NCBI RefSeq assembly: GCF_003367195.1
Contig: NZ_QRGO01000003.1
Span: 186,001 to 250,000, forward strand
Reading direction: 5' to 3'
Length of the DNA: 64,000 nucleotides
DNA from: Undibacter mobilis
GTDB taxonomy: Bacteria; Pseudomonadota; Alphaproteobacteria; Rhizobiales; Xanthobacteraceae
The stretch's first letter is position 1. The number at the start of each line of letters is the position of its first letter. The position numbers and the translations under genes are program-made. Positions 23,660 to 31,670 of the stretch are shown here, piece after piece. The notes below the pieces were generated by a model. The model was not told where the DNA came from. It made no database searches and saw only the letters and a list, made by a program, of their open reading frames with translations.

Positions 23660-24418
23660 CTAGCGGTAAACCTCGGCGATTCCGAGGAAATCCGTGGCCT
23701 TGAGGCTCGCCCCGCCGACCAGGGCGCCGTTGACGTCGGTAATGGTCAGCAGTTCCTTGGCATTGGAGGGCTTTACGGAGCCGCCATACAAGATACGGAC
23801 GCCCGCTCCGGCCGCCCCGAAGCGTCCAACGAGCGTCTTGCGAATGAAGGCATGAACCTCTGCGACGTCCGCCGGCGTCGGCGTCAGCCCGGTGCCAATG
23901 GCCCAGACGGGCTCATAGGCCACGACCAGATTGGCCACCGTCGCACCATCCGGCAGCGAACCGGCGAGTTGTCCGCCGACCACATCGAGCGTCTTGCCGC
24001 TTTCGCGCTCGGCGCGCTGTTCGCCGACGCAGACAATGGCGGTCAGACCGGCACGCCAGGCGGCTTCGGCCTTGGCTTTGACGTCGGCGTTGCTTTCCTT
24101 GTGATCGGCGCGACGCTCGGAGTGGCCGACAATCACCGCTTTGCAGCCGGCATCCGCCAGCATCTCCGCCGAGATGTCACCGGTATGCGCGCCTGATGGC
24201 TTGGCGTGGCAATCCTGACCGCCGATCTCGACTTTCGAGCCGACGGCAACCGCAGCAAACGTCACGGCAAGCGTTGCCGGCGGACAGATCATGAGATCGG
24301 TCTTCGGCCACAGGTCGCCCGCGCCTGCCATGATCTTGCCGAACTCGGCGGCAGAGGCCTTCATGCCATTCATCTTCCAGTTGCCCGCGACCAGCGGCCG
24401 AATTTGTCCCGACGCCAT
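23660..24418 (-). CDS. tpiA: Triosephosphate isomerase
   Basis: Interconverts dihydroxyacetone phosphate and glyceraldehyde 3-phosphate. The 252 residues show N-terminal GNWKMNG with the catalytic Lys, catalytic His in IVGHSERR, catalytic Glu in [13 protein letters not shown], and the phosphate loop [10 protein letters not shown] followed by [10 protein letters not shown]. It is divergent from ppiD across 189 bp. Confidence 0.97.
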   Translation of the reverse strand: MASGQIRPLVAGNWKMNGMKASAAEFGKIMAGAGDLWPKTDLMICPPATLAVTFAAVAVGSKVEIGGQDCHAKPSGAHTGDISAEMLADAGCKAVIVGHSERRADHKESNADVKAKAEAAWRAGLTAIVCVGEQRAERESGKTLDVVGGQLAGSLPDGATVANLVVAYEPVWAIGTGLTPTPADVAEVHAFIRKTLVGRFGAAGAGVRILYGGSVKPSNAKELLTITDVNGALVGGASLKATDFLGIAEVYR

Positions 24419-24529
24419 TGGCTATCACCCTGTTTCCGCCCGAAATTCCATCTGCGGTTAGCAAAGGTGGCCTGCCTGCGCCATAGTGTCCTTGCGACGC
24501 ACGTCACGTCGGCGCTTGTTCTCCGTGGC

Positions 24530-24559
24530 GTTGCAAGGAGTTGGCCCCCTCCCTATAAG
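24530..24559 (+). promoter_or_regulatory. Probable promoter of ppiD-trpE
   Basis: TTGCAA at 24531-24536, a 17-nt spacer and TATAAG at 24554-24559 fit a housekeeping promoter, and also fit the rhizobial CTTGAC-N17-CTATAT pattern shifted by one base. It lies about 50 nt before the ppiD ATG. Confidence 0.5.
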
Positions 24560-24607
24560 GGCCCGACCGTTATTTTCCCCGATCTTCAGGACAGACACGG
24601 AACGCCC

Positions 24608-26518
24608 ATGCTGCGCGGAATTCATAAAGCCTCGTCCACCTGGCTCGGCAAAGCCGTGATGGGCGTCATCATGGGCTTCCTGATCCTGTCCTTTGCAATC
24701 TGGGGCATCGGCGACATTTTCCGTGGTTTCGGCGCCAATTCGGTCGCCAAGATCGGCGGCACCGATATTTCGATCGAGCAGTTCCGGCAGTTCTACACCG
24801 ACAAGCTGCAGCAGCTTGGCCAGCAACTGCGCCGCCCGATCACGCCGGACCAGGCGCGCGGTCTCGGCCTCGATCAGCGCTTCCTCGGCCAGATGCTGGC
24901 GGAAAGCGCGCTCGACGAAGAAGCGCGTTCGCTCCGCCTCGGCCTGTCGGACAAGTCTATCGCCGAGCGTGTCATGACCGATCCGAACTTCAAGGGGCTC
25001 AACGGCCAGTTCGACCGCGGCCGCTTCGAACAGATCATCCGCAATGCCGGCTTCAGCGAACAGCGTTACGTCGCCGAGCAGCGCAACGTGCTGCTGCGCC
25101 GTCAGATCGCGCAGAGCGTCAGCGGCGAATTGCCGGTGCCGCAATCCATGCTCGATGCCGTCAACCGCTACCAGAACGAACGCCGCTCGATCGAATACGT
25201 CGTGCTCGGCGCGGCGCAGGCCGGCAATATTCCGCAGCCAAGCGATGAGGAGCTGACCAAGTATTTCGACGCCCGCAAAGTCCAGTTCCGCGCGCCGGAG
25301 TATCGCAAGGTGACTCTGGTGTCGCTGACGCCTGCCGAGCTTGCCAAGCCGGACGCCATTTCGGATGCCGACGCCAAGGCCGTCTACGACCAGCGCAAGG
25401 ACAGCTTCGGCGTGGCGGAGAAACGTGAGGTCCGCCAGATCGTGTTCCCGAAGGCCGAAGACGCAGCGGCCGCGGAAGAGAAGATCAAGAAGGGCGCGAC
25501 CTTCGACGACATCGTCAAGGAGCGTGGCCTCAATCCCGCCGATACCAATCTCGGCCTGGTGACGAAGCGCGACATTATCGATGCGGCGGTTGCGGATGCG
25601 GCCTTCGCGCTGCCGTCCGGTCAGGTCAGCGCGCCGATCAAGGGCACGTTCGGCACCGTCCTGGTCAGTGTCGGCAAGATCGAGCCGGGCTCGCAGAAGA
25701 CCTTTGAGGAGGTCGCGCCGCAGATCAAGCAGCAGCTTGCCGAACAGCGCGTGCGCAACGAGATCAACGATCTGCGTGACAAGATCGAGGACGAGCGCGC
25801 CGGCGGCGCGACGCTCGCCGAAACCGCCAAGAAGCTGAACCTGAAAGCGACCGAAATCGAGGCCGTCGATCGCTCCGGGCGCGCGATGGACGGCACCCCG
25901 GTCGCCGCCATTCCGCGCTCGCCCGATGTGATCGGCGCGGTGTTCGGCAGCGATATCGGCGTCGACAGCGAGGCCCTGCAACTGCCCGACGGCGGCTATC
26001 TCTATTACGACGTCGCCGCCATCACGCGCTCGCGCGAGCGCACGCTCGACGAGGTCAAGGATCAGGTGACGGCGCGCTGGCGCGCTGAAGAACTGGCCAA
26101 GCGCCTGCAGACGACCGCCGACGACATGCTCGGCAAGGTCAAGGGCGGTATGCCGCTCGCGCAGCTCGCGAGCGAAAACGGCCTTCAGGTCGAAACGGTG
26201 TTCGGCCTGCAGCGCGGCAAGGCCGCCGGTGGTCTGCCCGCGTCGGTGTCGGATGCAGCGTTCAAGATCGCCAAGGACGCGTTCGGTGTTGCCGACAGCG
26301 ACGCTGGCGATCGCCGCTACGTCTTCCGCGTCACCGAGGTGAGCGTTCCGCCGATCGACCCGCAGGCCGCCAGCCCCGATCAACTCAAGGCGAACCTGCA
26401 GTCGTCTTACGCGGACGATGTCATCGGTCAGTACCTCGCCCGCCTCGAAGCCGATCTCGGCGTGAAGATCAACCAGCAGGCGGTCAACCAGGTCGTCGGC
26501 GGACAGACCAACCAGTAA
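24608..26518 (+). CDS. ppiD: PpiD-like periplasmic peptidyl-prolyl isomerase (SurA N-terminal domain)
   Basis: Membrane-anchored folding chaperone for exported proteins. The 636 residues have an N-terminal anchor at about 17-38 (VMGVIMGFLILSFAIWGIGDIF), a SurA-like chaperone region rich in charged helices to about 260, and a parvulin-type domain at about 260-370 (REVRQIVFPKAEDA through LVTKRDIIDAAVADAAFALPSG). I chose the ATG at 24608 because it places the membrane anchor at the N-terminus; an upstream extension overlaps tpiA antisense. trpE starts 15 nt after its stop, so the two probably share a transcript. Confidence 0.92.
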   Translation: MLRGIHKASSTWLGKAVMGVIMGFLILSFAIWGIGDIFRGFGANSVAKIGGTDISIEQFRQFYTDKLQQLGQQLRRPITPDQARGLGLDQRFLGQMLAESALDEEARSLRLGLSDKSIAERVMTDPNFKGLNGQFDRGRFEQIIRNAGFSEQRYVAEQRNVLLRRQIAQSVSGELPVPQSMLDAVNRYQNERRSIEYVVLGAAQAGNIPQPSDEELTKYFDARKVQFRAPEYRKVTLVSLTPAELAKPDAISDADAKAVYDQRKDSFGVAEKREVRQIVFPKAEDAAAAEEKIKKGATFDDIVKERGLNPADTNLGLVTKRDIIDAAVADAAFALPSGQVSAPIKGTFGTVLVSVGKIEPGSQKTFEEVAPQIKQQLAEQRVRNEINDLRDKIEDERAGGATLAETAKKLNLKATEIEAVDRSGRAMDGTPVAAIPRSPDVIGAVFGSDIGVDSEALQLPDGGYLYYDVAAITRSRERTLDEVKDQVTARWRAEELAKRLQTTADDMLGKVKGGMPLAQLASENGLQVETVFGLQRGKAAGGLPASVSDAAFKIAKDAFGVADSDAGDRRYVFRVTEVSVPPIDPQAASPDQLKANLQSSYADDVIGQYLARLEADLGVKINQQAVNQVVGGQTNQ

Positions 26519-26533
26519 CCGCGGCGATCCGCG

Positions 26534-28051
26534 ATGCAGATTGAACCATCCGAAATCGCCTTCGCGGAACGTTACGACCGCGGCGAGCCTCAGGTGGTGT
26601 GGACCACCCTTGTCGCCGATCTGGAGACGCCGGTTTCGGCGTTCCTCAAGGTCGGCGGCGGCAAGCCGATGAGCTTCCTGCTCGAGTCCGTCGAAGGCGG
26701 CGCCGTGCGCGGCCGCCACTCGATCATTGGCATTGAGCCCGATGTCATCTGGCGCGCCAATGGTATCAGGGCCGAAATCAACCGCGCGGCGCGCAACAAA
26801 CCGGACGCCTTCGCGCCCTGCCCCGAGCAGCCGCTGGCGGCGCTCCGTGCGCTGATTGCCGAGAGCCGTATCGATCTGCCCGAAGCGTTGCCATCCATGG
26901 CCGCGGGCGTGTTCGGCTATCTCGGCTACGACACGGTGCGCCTGATCGAAGAACTGCCGGCGGTGAAGCCCGATCCGATCGGCATTCCCGACGCCATCAT
27001 GGTGCGGCCAACCATCGTCGTCGTATTCGACGCGGTGAAAGACTCGATCACGGTCGTGACGCCGGTGCGGCCTGAGAAAGGCGTCGATGCCAAAGTGGCG
27101 CTGACGCGTGCGGCCGAACGTTTGTCCTCGGTGGTCGATGCGCTCGACCGTCCGCTCGACAAGGCGCTCGCCGAATTCGACGACGGGCCGCTCGACGTGG
27201 CGCCGGTATCGAACACCACGCCCGCCGAATACGAAACGATGGTGAAGAAGGCCAAGGAGTACATCGCCGCCGGCGATGCGTTCCAGGTCGTGCTGGCACA
27301 GCGCTTCGAGGCACCCTTCAAGCTGCCGCCGTTCTCGCTTTATCGTGCGCTTCGCCGCACCAATCCCTCGCCTTATCTGTACTTCCTTGATTTCGGCAGC
27401 TTCGCCGTCTCGGGCTCGAGCCCCGAAATTCTGGTCAAGGTGTCGAACGACGTCGTCACCATCCGCCCGATCGCCGGTACAAGACCGCGCGGGCTCACGC
27501 CGCACGAGGACAAGGCTTACGAGACCGAATTGCTCGCCGATCCGAAAGAATGCGCCGAGCATCTGATGCTGCTCGACCTCGGCCGCAACGATGTCGGCCG
27601 CGTCTCGTCGATCGGTTCGGTGAAGGTGACCGACAAGTTCTTCGTCGAGCGCTACAGCCACGTCATGCACATCGTCTCGAACGTCGAAGGCAAGCTCGAT
27701 CCGAAATACGATGCCCTCGATGCGCTCGCCGCCGGCTTTCCGGCCGGCACCACTTCCGGCGCACCGAAAGTGCGGGCGATGGAAATCATCGACGAACTCG
27801 AGAAAGACAAACGCGGCCTCTATGCCGGCTGCGTCGGTTACTTCTCGGCGGCCGGCGAGATGGACACTTGTATCGTGCTGCGCACCGCTTTGGTAAAGGA
27901 CGGCACGATGTATGTGCAGGCCGGCGCCGGCATCGTCGCCGATTCCAATCCGGCTTCCGAACAGCAGGAATGCGTCAACAAGGCGAAGGCACTGTTCCGC
28001 GCCGCTGAAGAAGCCCGGCGCTTTGCCAGCGCCGCCAAACGCGGACAGTAA
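26534..28051 (+). CDS. trpE: Anthranilate synthase component I
   Basis: Chorismate-using subunit of anthranilate synthase, the first step of tryptophan synthesis. The 505 residues include the tryptophan feedback motif LLES at 49-52, and the catalytic C-terminal half with IAAGDAFQVVLAQRF, RPIAGTRPRG, DLGRNDVGRVS and FPAGTTSGAPKVRAMEII. It is not fused to TrpG. Its partner TrpG lies 1.9 kb downstream, separated by a trp-type attenuator, a trpS gene and a cupin gene. No leader peptide precedes trpE itself; the gap to ppiD is 15 nt. Confidence 0.97.
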   Translation: MQIEPSEIAFAERYDRGEPQVVWTTLVADLETPVSAFLKVGGGKPMSFLLESVEGGAVRGRHSIIGIEPDVIWRANGIRAEINRAARNKPDAFAPCPEQPLAALRALIAESRIDLPEALPSMAAGVFGYLGYDTVRLIEELPAVKPDPIGIPDAIMVRPTIVVVFDAVKDSITVVTPVRPEKGVDAKVALTRAAERLSSVVDALDRPLDKALAEFDDGPLDVAPVSNTTPAEYETMVKKAKEYIAAGDAFQVVLAQRFEAPFKLPPFSLYRALRRTNPSPYLYFLDFGSFAVSGSSPEILVKVSNDVVTIRPIAGTRPRGLTPHEDKAYETELLADPKECAEHLMLLDLGRNDVGRVSSIGSVKVTDKFFVERYSHVMHIVSNVEGKLDPKYDALDALAAGFPAGTTSGAPKVRAMEIIDELEKDKRGLYAGCVGYFSAAGEMDTCIVLRTALVKDGTMYVQAGAGIVADSNPASEQQECVNKAKALFRAAEEARRFASAAKRGQ

Positions 28052-28087
28052 CAGCGCCGGCTGCACAGCATCTGCCTGACGCCATGT

Positions 28088-28116
28088 ATTGACCCGTATC
28101 CCCATGTGGACTAGGG
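28088..28116 (+). promoter_or_regulatory. Possible promoter of the trp leader/trpS unit
   Basis: ATTGAC at 28088-28093, a 17-nt spacer and CTAGGG at 28111-28116 resemble the rhizobial CTTGAC-N17-CTATAT promoter; the -35 part is good, the -10 part weak. Its geometry would start transcription at or next to the leader ATG at 28125, the leaderless layout reported for Sinorhizobium trpL. The AGGGAG at 28113-28118 could instead act as a ribosome site on longer transcripts coming through trpE. Confidence 0.4.
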
Positions 28117-28124
28117 AGCTTGCC

Positions 28125-28172
28125 ATGAACCGTACGACGATCATCGCCAAGCTTTGGTGGCCGGCCTGCTGA
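28125..28172 (+). CDS. Trp-type leader peptide (15 residues, tandem Trp codons)
   Basis: The open frame encodes MNRTTIIAKLWWPAC, with two adjacent TGG codons at 28155-28160 near its end and a TGA stop. AGGGAG lies 6 nt before the ATG. Tandem Trp codons near the end of a very short frame, followed by competing stems and a terminator, are the hallmark of ribosome-mediated trp attenuators. The gene controlled is trpS at 28274, not trpE, which ends 73 nt upstream. The two Trp codons directly precede the segment able to pair with 28178-28182. Confidence 0.85.
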   Translation: MNRTTIIAKLWWPAC

Positions 28173-28208
28173 CAGGGCGGCCGGACGTTTCATGCATCTG
28201 GGGCCGCC
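28159..28208 (+). promoter_or_regulatory. Attenuator segments 1-3 (pause and antiterminator stems)
   Basis: Segment 1, GGCCG at 28159-28163, overlaps the last Trp codon and pairs with CGGCC at 28178-28182 in segment 2. Segment 2, GGCGGCC at 28176-28182, is complementary over 7 bases to segment 3, GGCCGCC at 28202-28208. Segment 2 is identical to segment 4 of the terminator, so segment 3 has two equal and mutually exclusive partners. A ribosome stalled on the Trp codons would cover segment 1 and free segment 2 for the antiterminator. Confidence 0.8.
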
Positions 28209-28230
28209 GCAAGGGCGGCCTTTTGTTTTG
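28202..28230 (+). terminator. Attenuator terminator upstream of trpS
   Basis: GGCCGCC at 28202-28208, a 5-nt loop GCAAG, and GGCGGCC at 28214-28220 give a perfect 7-bp GC stem followed by TTTTGTTTTG. It ends 43 nt before the trpS start. Confidence 0.85.
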
Positions 28231-28273
28231 ATGATCCCCTCTGCGGCGTCCTCTTCATCTCACGAGGACACCC

Positions 28274-29275
28274 ATGACCAAACCCGTCGTTCTGACAGGC
28301 GACCGCACCACCGGCCCGCTGCACATCGGCCACTATGCCGGATCGTTGCGCAATCGCCTGCGGTTTCAAGACAGCCACGAACAATTCCTACTGCTCGCCG
28401 ACATGCAGGCCCTGACCGACAATGCTCACGATCCCGACAAGGTGCGGCACAGCTTGATCGAAGTGACGCTGGATTACCTTGCCGTCGGCATTGATCCGGC
28501 CAAGACCACGATCTGCCTGCAATCCCATCTGCCGGCGCTAGCCGAGCTGTCGATGCTCTACCTGAACTTCGTCACCGTTGCCCGGCTGGAGCGGAACCCC
28601 ACGATCAAGGATGAGATCCGCAGCCGCGGCTTCGGCCGCGATATCCCCGCGGGCTTCCTGTGCTATCCGGCGGCGCAGGCGGCGGACATTACCGCGTTCA
28701 AGGCGACTGTCGTGCCCGTCGGCGAGGATCAGGCGCCGCTGATCGAACAGACCAACGAAATCGTGCGCCGCATCAACGCGACCGCCGGACGGACCCTCCT
28801 GCCGGAAGCGCAAGCCGTCATTCCGCCAGTAGGCCGGCTGCCAGGCGTGGACGGAAAAGCGAAAATGTCGAAATCGACCGGCAACGCCATCGCACTTTCG
28901 GCCTCGCCGGATGAGATCGCGGCAGCGGTGAAGGCAATGTTCACCGACCCTCAACATCTTCGGGTCGAAGACCCCGGACAGGTGGAAGGCAATGTCGTCT
29001 TCACCTATCTGGATGCTTTCGACGAGGATCGCGCCACGCTGGAACACTTGAAAGCGCAGTATCGGCGAGGCGGATTAGGCGACAGCAAGATCAAGCGCCG
29101 CCTCGAAGACATCCTGCAGGCGCTGATCGCGCCGATCCGGGAGCGACGGGCGCAACTCGCGAAAGAGCCGGCCTATGTTCTCGACGTGATCCGCAACGGC
29201 ACGGCAAAGGCGCGCAGCCGGACCGAAGCTACCAAGCGCGACGTTGTCGAAGGCCTCGGCCTGTTCGTATTGTAA
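28274..29275 (+). CDS. trpS: Tryptophanyl-tRNA synthetase, TrpRS-II-like, under attenuator control
   Basis: Class I synthetase charging tRNA-Trp. The 333 residues have the HIGH motif at 17-20 ([12 protein letters not shown]) and KMSKS at 197-201 ([11 protein letters not shown]). The wording of these motifs, [14 protein letters not shown], and the segment [14 protein letters not shown] resemble the divergent TrpRS-II of Deinococcus more than the E. coli enzyme. That comparison is from memory of the families. AGGAC lies 7 nt before the ATG. The leader and terminator just upstream imply induction when charged tRNA-Trp is scarce. Another, housekeeping trpS may exist outside the window. The gene separates trpE from trpGDC. 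Confidence 0.93.
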   Translation: MTKPVVLTGDRTTGPLHIGHYAGSLRNRLRFQDSHEQFLLLADMQALTDNAHDPDKVRHSLIEVTLDYLAVGIDPAKTTICLQSHLPALAELSMLYLNFVTVARLERNPTIKDEIRSRGFGRDIPAGFLCYPAAQAADITAFKATVVPVGEDQAPLIEQTNEIVRRINATAGRTLLPEAQAVIPPVGRLPGVDGKAKMSKSTGNAIALSASPDEIAAAVKAMFTDPQHLRVEDPGQVEGNVVFTYLDAFDEDRATLEHLKAQYRRGGLGDSKIKRRLEDILQALIAPIRERRAQLAKEPAYVLDVIRNGTAKARSRTEATKRDVVEGLGLFVL

Positions 29276-29335
29276 TCCGGTATAGAACCAGGCCATCATT
29301 TTCCGACAGGCGGCCAGCGGCCGGGAGAGACGACC

Positions 29336-29812
29336 ATGACAGATCACGATCATTCCCATGAGCCGAAGTGGAAGCACGATGGCGTTCGCGTCGTCCCGGG
29401 CAATTCGCTCGATCCGAACACCGCGTCGACGCCCGGCATGGACCGCAAGGCCGCCATCAACGCGGCGCGCGTCGGCGCGCAGAAGCTTTGGGCCGGCACG
29501 GTCCATATCCACCCGAATGCCAAGACCGGCGCGCATCATCACGGCGAGCTCGAAAGCGTGATCTACGTCATTCGCGGCAAGGCGCGCATGCGGTGGGGCG
29601 AGAACCTCGAATTCACCGCCGAGGCCGGTCCGGGCGATTTCATCTACGTGCCGCCTTTCGTGCCGCATCAGGAAATCAACGCCAGCCCGGACGAGGTGCT
29701 GGAATGCGTTCTGGTCCGCTCCGACAACGAGGCGGTGGTGGTCAATCTCGACATCGAACCGGTCGAAAAGCCGGAAAACGTGGCTTGGATCGATCCGATC
29801 CATAAGGCCTAA
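29336..29812 (+). CDS. Cupin-domain protein
   Basis: The 158-residue protein has a single cupin barrel. Likely metal ligands are the His cluster GAHHHGELE at 66-73 and His111 in PPFVPHQEI. The first ten residues are His/Asp-rich (MTDHDHSHEP). It has GGGAGAG about 7 nt before the ATG and lies 60 nt after trpS, so it may be transcribed from the same attenuated unit. The substrate is unknown; nothing in the sequence ties it to tryptophan. Confidence 0.85.
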   Translation: MTDHDHSHEPKWKHDGVRVVPGNSLDPNTASTPGMDRKAAINAARVGAQKLWAGTVHIHPNAKTGAHHHGELESVIYVIRGKARMRWGENLEFTAEAGPGDFIYVPPFVPHQEINASPDEVLECVLVRSDNEAVVVNLDIEPVEKPENVAWIDPIHKA

Positions 29813-29818
29813 CTGTCC

Positions 29819-29856
29819 GTCATTCCGGGGCGCGGCGGTCAGGCCGCGAACCCGGA
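29819..29856. repeat. REP-like element, left half
   Basis: GTCATTCCGGGGCGCGG, a short loop and CCGCGAACCCGGA form the half-element hairpin of the family seen complete at 11489-11588. It lies between the cupin gene and trpG. Confidence 0.7.
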
Positions 29857-29923
29857 CGGTGCGGACACCCGCCTTGACCCCTCCCTCCCCAAGCCTTTAA
29901 GACCTTGGCCGGGCTTGGAAAAC

Positions 29924-30574
29924 ATGATCGTCCTGATCGACAATTACGACAGTTTCACCTTCAACCTCGTCCATTACCTGGGCGGGCTGGGGGCGGACGT
30001 CGTCGTTCACCGCAACGACAAGATTGCCGTCGATGACGTGATGGCGATGGCGCCGGACGGCATCGTGCTGTCGCCCGGCCCCTGCACGCCAAACGAAGCC
30101 GGCATCTGTCTCGACCTCATCAAGAAGGCTTCGCCGACCATTCCGATGTTCGGCGTCTGCCTCGGCCACCAGGCCATGGGCCAGGTGTTCCGCGGCAAGG
30201 TCATCCGCGCGCCGCAGATGGTTCACGGCAAGGTCTCCGAGATCAGCCACGACGCCACCGGCGTTTTCCGAGGCATCAATGGGCCGTTCAAGGCGACGCG
30301 CTATCACTCGCTCATCGTCGAGCGTGGCTCGCTGCCCGCCGAGCTGCGCGTCAACGCGCAGACCGCCGACGGCCTTGTCATGGGCATGGCGCACAAGACG
30401 CTGCCGCTGCATGGCGTGCAGTTTCATCCGGAAAGCATCGCATCCGAACACGGCCACCTGATGCTCCAGAACTTTCTGGAGTTGGCGGCCGCGTGGAACA
30501 AGAAACAGGGCCGCGTTTCGATCGCGGCATCGCCGAATGCCGGTGCGCGTGCGCCGGCGCATCTGGCGGGTTGA
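29924..30574 (+). CDS. trpG: Anthranilate synthase component II (glutamine amidotransferase)
   Basis: Supplies ammonia from glutamine to TrpE. The 216 residues begin [20 protein letters not shown]. The nucleophile Cys lies in [12 protein letters not shown] and the His-Glu pair in [16 protein letters not shown] start at the ATG 29924, the usual TrpG N-terminus; an in-frame TTG at 29915 adds three residues and is possible. The C-terminus has an extra stretch of about 25 residues ([19 protein letters not shown]). trpD starts 10 nt after the stop. Confidence 0.95.
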   Translation: MIVLIDNYDSFTFNLVHYLGGLGADVVVHRNDKIAVDDVMAMAPDGIVLSPGPCTPNEAGICLDLIKKASPTIPMFGVCLGHQAMGQVFRGKVIRAPQMVHGKVSEISHDATGVFRGINGPFKATRYHSLIVERGSLPAELRVNAQTADGLVMGMAHKTLPLHGVQFHPESIASEHGHLMLQNFLELAAAWNKKQGRVSIAASPNAGARAPAHLAG

Positions 30575-30584
30575 GGAGACGACC

Positions 30585-31610
30585 GTGGCCGACGAATTCA
30601 AATCGCTGATTGCCAAGGTCGCAACCGGCGCGAGTCTTTCCCGCGACGAAGCTGCCAACGCCTTCGACCGCATGATGTCCGGCGAAGCCACGCCGTCGCA
30701 GATGGGCGGGCTCCTGATGGCGCTGCGCGTGCGCGGCGAAACCGTCGACGAAATTACGGGTGCGGTCACGACCATGCGCGCCAAGATGCTGGGCGTGAAA
30801 GCGCCCGCCGATGCTGTCGATATTGTCGGCACCGGCGGCGATGCCTCGGGCTCCTATAACATCTCGACCTGCGCGGCCTTCGTGCTGGCCGGCGCCGGCG
30901 TGCCGGTCGCCAAGCATGGCAACCGTGCGCTGTCGTCGAAATCGGGCTCCGCCGACGTGCTGGGCGCGCTTGGCGTCAAGATCGACCTCACCTCCGACCA
31001 GGTCGGCCGATGCATCGCCAAGGCCGGCATCGGTTTCATGTTCGCGCCGGCGCATCATCCGGCGATGAAGAACGTTGGCCCGACGCGGGTCGAACTGGGC
31101 ACCCGCACCATCTTCAATCTGCTCGGGCCGCTGTCGAACCCGGCCTCGGTCAAACGGCAGATGATCGGCACTTTCTCCAAGCACTGGGTCGAGCCGATGG
31201 CGCAGGTGCTCAATAATCTCGGCTCCGAGAGCATCTGGGTCGTGCACGGCTCCGACGGTCTCGATGAGATCACCACCTCGGGTTCGACCACTGTTGCCGA
31301 ACTCAAGGGCGGCAAGATCCGCACCTTTGAGATCACTCCGGAAGATGCCGGCCTGTCCCGGGCCAAGCCGGAAGCGCTGAAAGGCGGCGATGCCGAGACC
31401 AACGCCAAGGCCCTGCTCGACGTGCTCAAGGGCAAGCCGGGGCCGTTCCGGGACGTCACCATTCTCAATGCGGCGGCGGCGCTGATCGTCGCCGGCAAGG
31501 CCAAGGACCTTAAGGAAGGCGCCGCGCTCGCCGCCCAGTCGATCGATTCCGGCGAAGCCGAGGGTCGGCTTGACCGCCTGATTGCAGTATCCTGCGCCAC
31601 CGAGGAGTAG
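30585..31610 (+). CDS. trpD: Anthranilate phosphoribosyltransferase
   Basis: Second step of the tryptophan pathway, joining anthranilate to PRPP. The 341 residues include the PRPP site [14 protein letters not shown] near residue 83, [21 protein letters not shown] and [14 protein letters not shown] start at the GTG 30585 because GAGGAG lies 7 nt upstream; an ATG at 30537 overlapping trpG adds residues outside the family. It is separated from trpC by a 45-bp palindromic repeat. Confidence 0.95.
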   Translation: MADEFKSLIAKVATGASLSRDEAANAFDRMMSGEATPSQMGGLLMALRVRGETVDEITGAVTTMRAKMLGVKAPADAVDIVGTGGDASGSYNISTCAAFVLAGAGVPVAKHGNRALSSKSGSADVLGALGVKIDLTSDQVGRCIAKAGIGFMFAPAHHPAMKNVGPTRVELGTRTIFNLLGPLSNPASVKRQMIGTFSKHWVEPMAQVLNNLGSESIWVVHGSDGLDEITTSGSTTVAELKGGKIRTFEITPEDAGLSRAKPEALKGGDAETNAKALLDVLKGKPGPFRDVTILNAAAALIVAGKAKDLKEGAALAAQSIDSGEAEGRLDRLIAVSCATEE

Positions 31611-31612
31611 CC

Positions 31613-31657
31613 GCGTGATCCCCAAAAGTGGACACCGGTTTTTGGACAAGATCACGC
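31613..31657. repeat. 45-bp palindromic repeat between trpD and trpC
   Basis: The terminal inverted repeat GCGTGATC / GATCACGC encloses CCCCAAAAGTGGACACCGG and TTTTTGGACAA, so most of the element folds on itself. Read on the other strand it matches the layout of a widespread rhizobial intergenic repeat (GATC..TTTTCC..AAACCGG..CCACTTTT..GATC) that I know from many Rhizobiales genomes. Confidence 0.7.
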
Positions 31658-31670
31658 GGTAGAAAAAATC

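Noticed and set aside
24458..28150. A 1230-codon open frame on the minus strand across ppiD and trpE
   Set aside because: It is the mirror frame of two well-supported plus-strand genes in high-GC DNA, has low-complexity Arg/Ala/Gly/His composition and shows no family motif.
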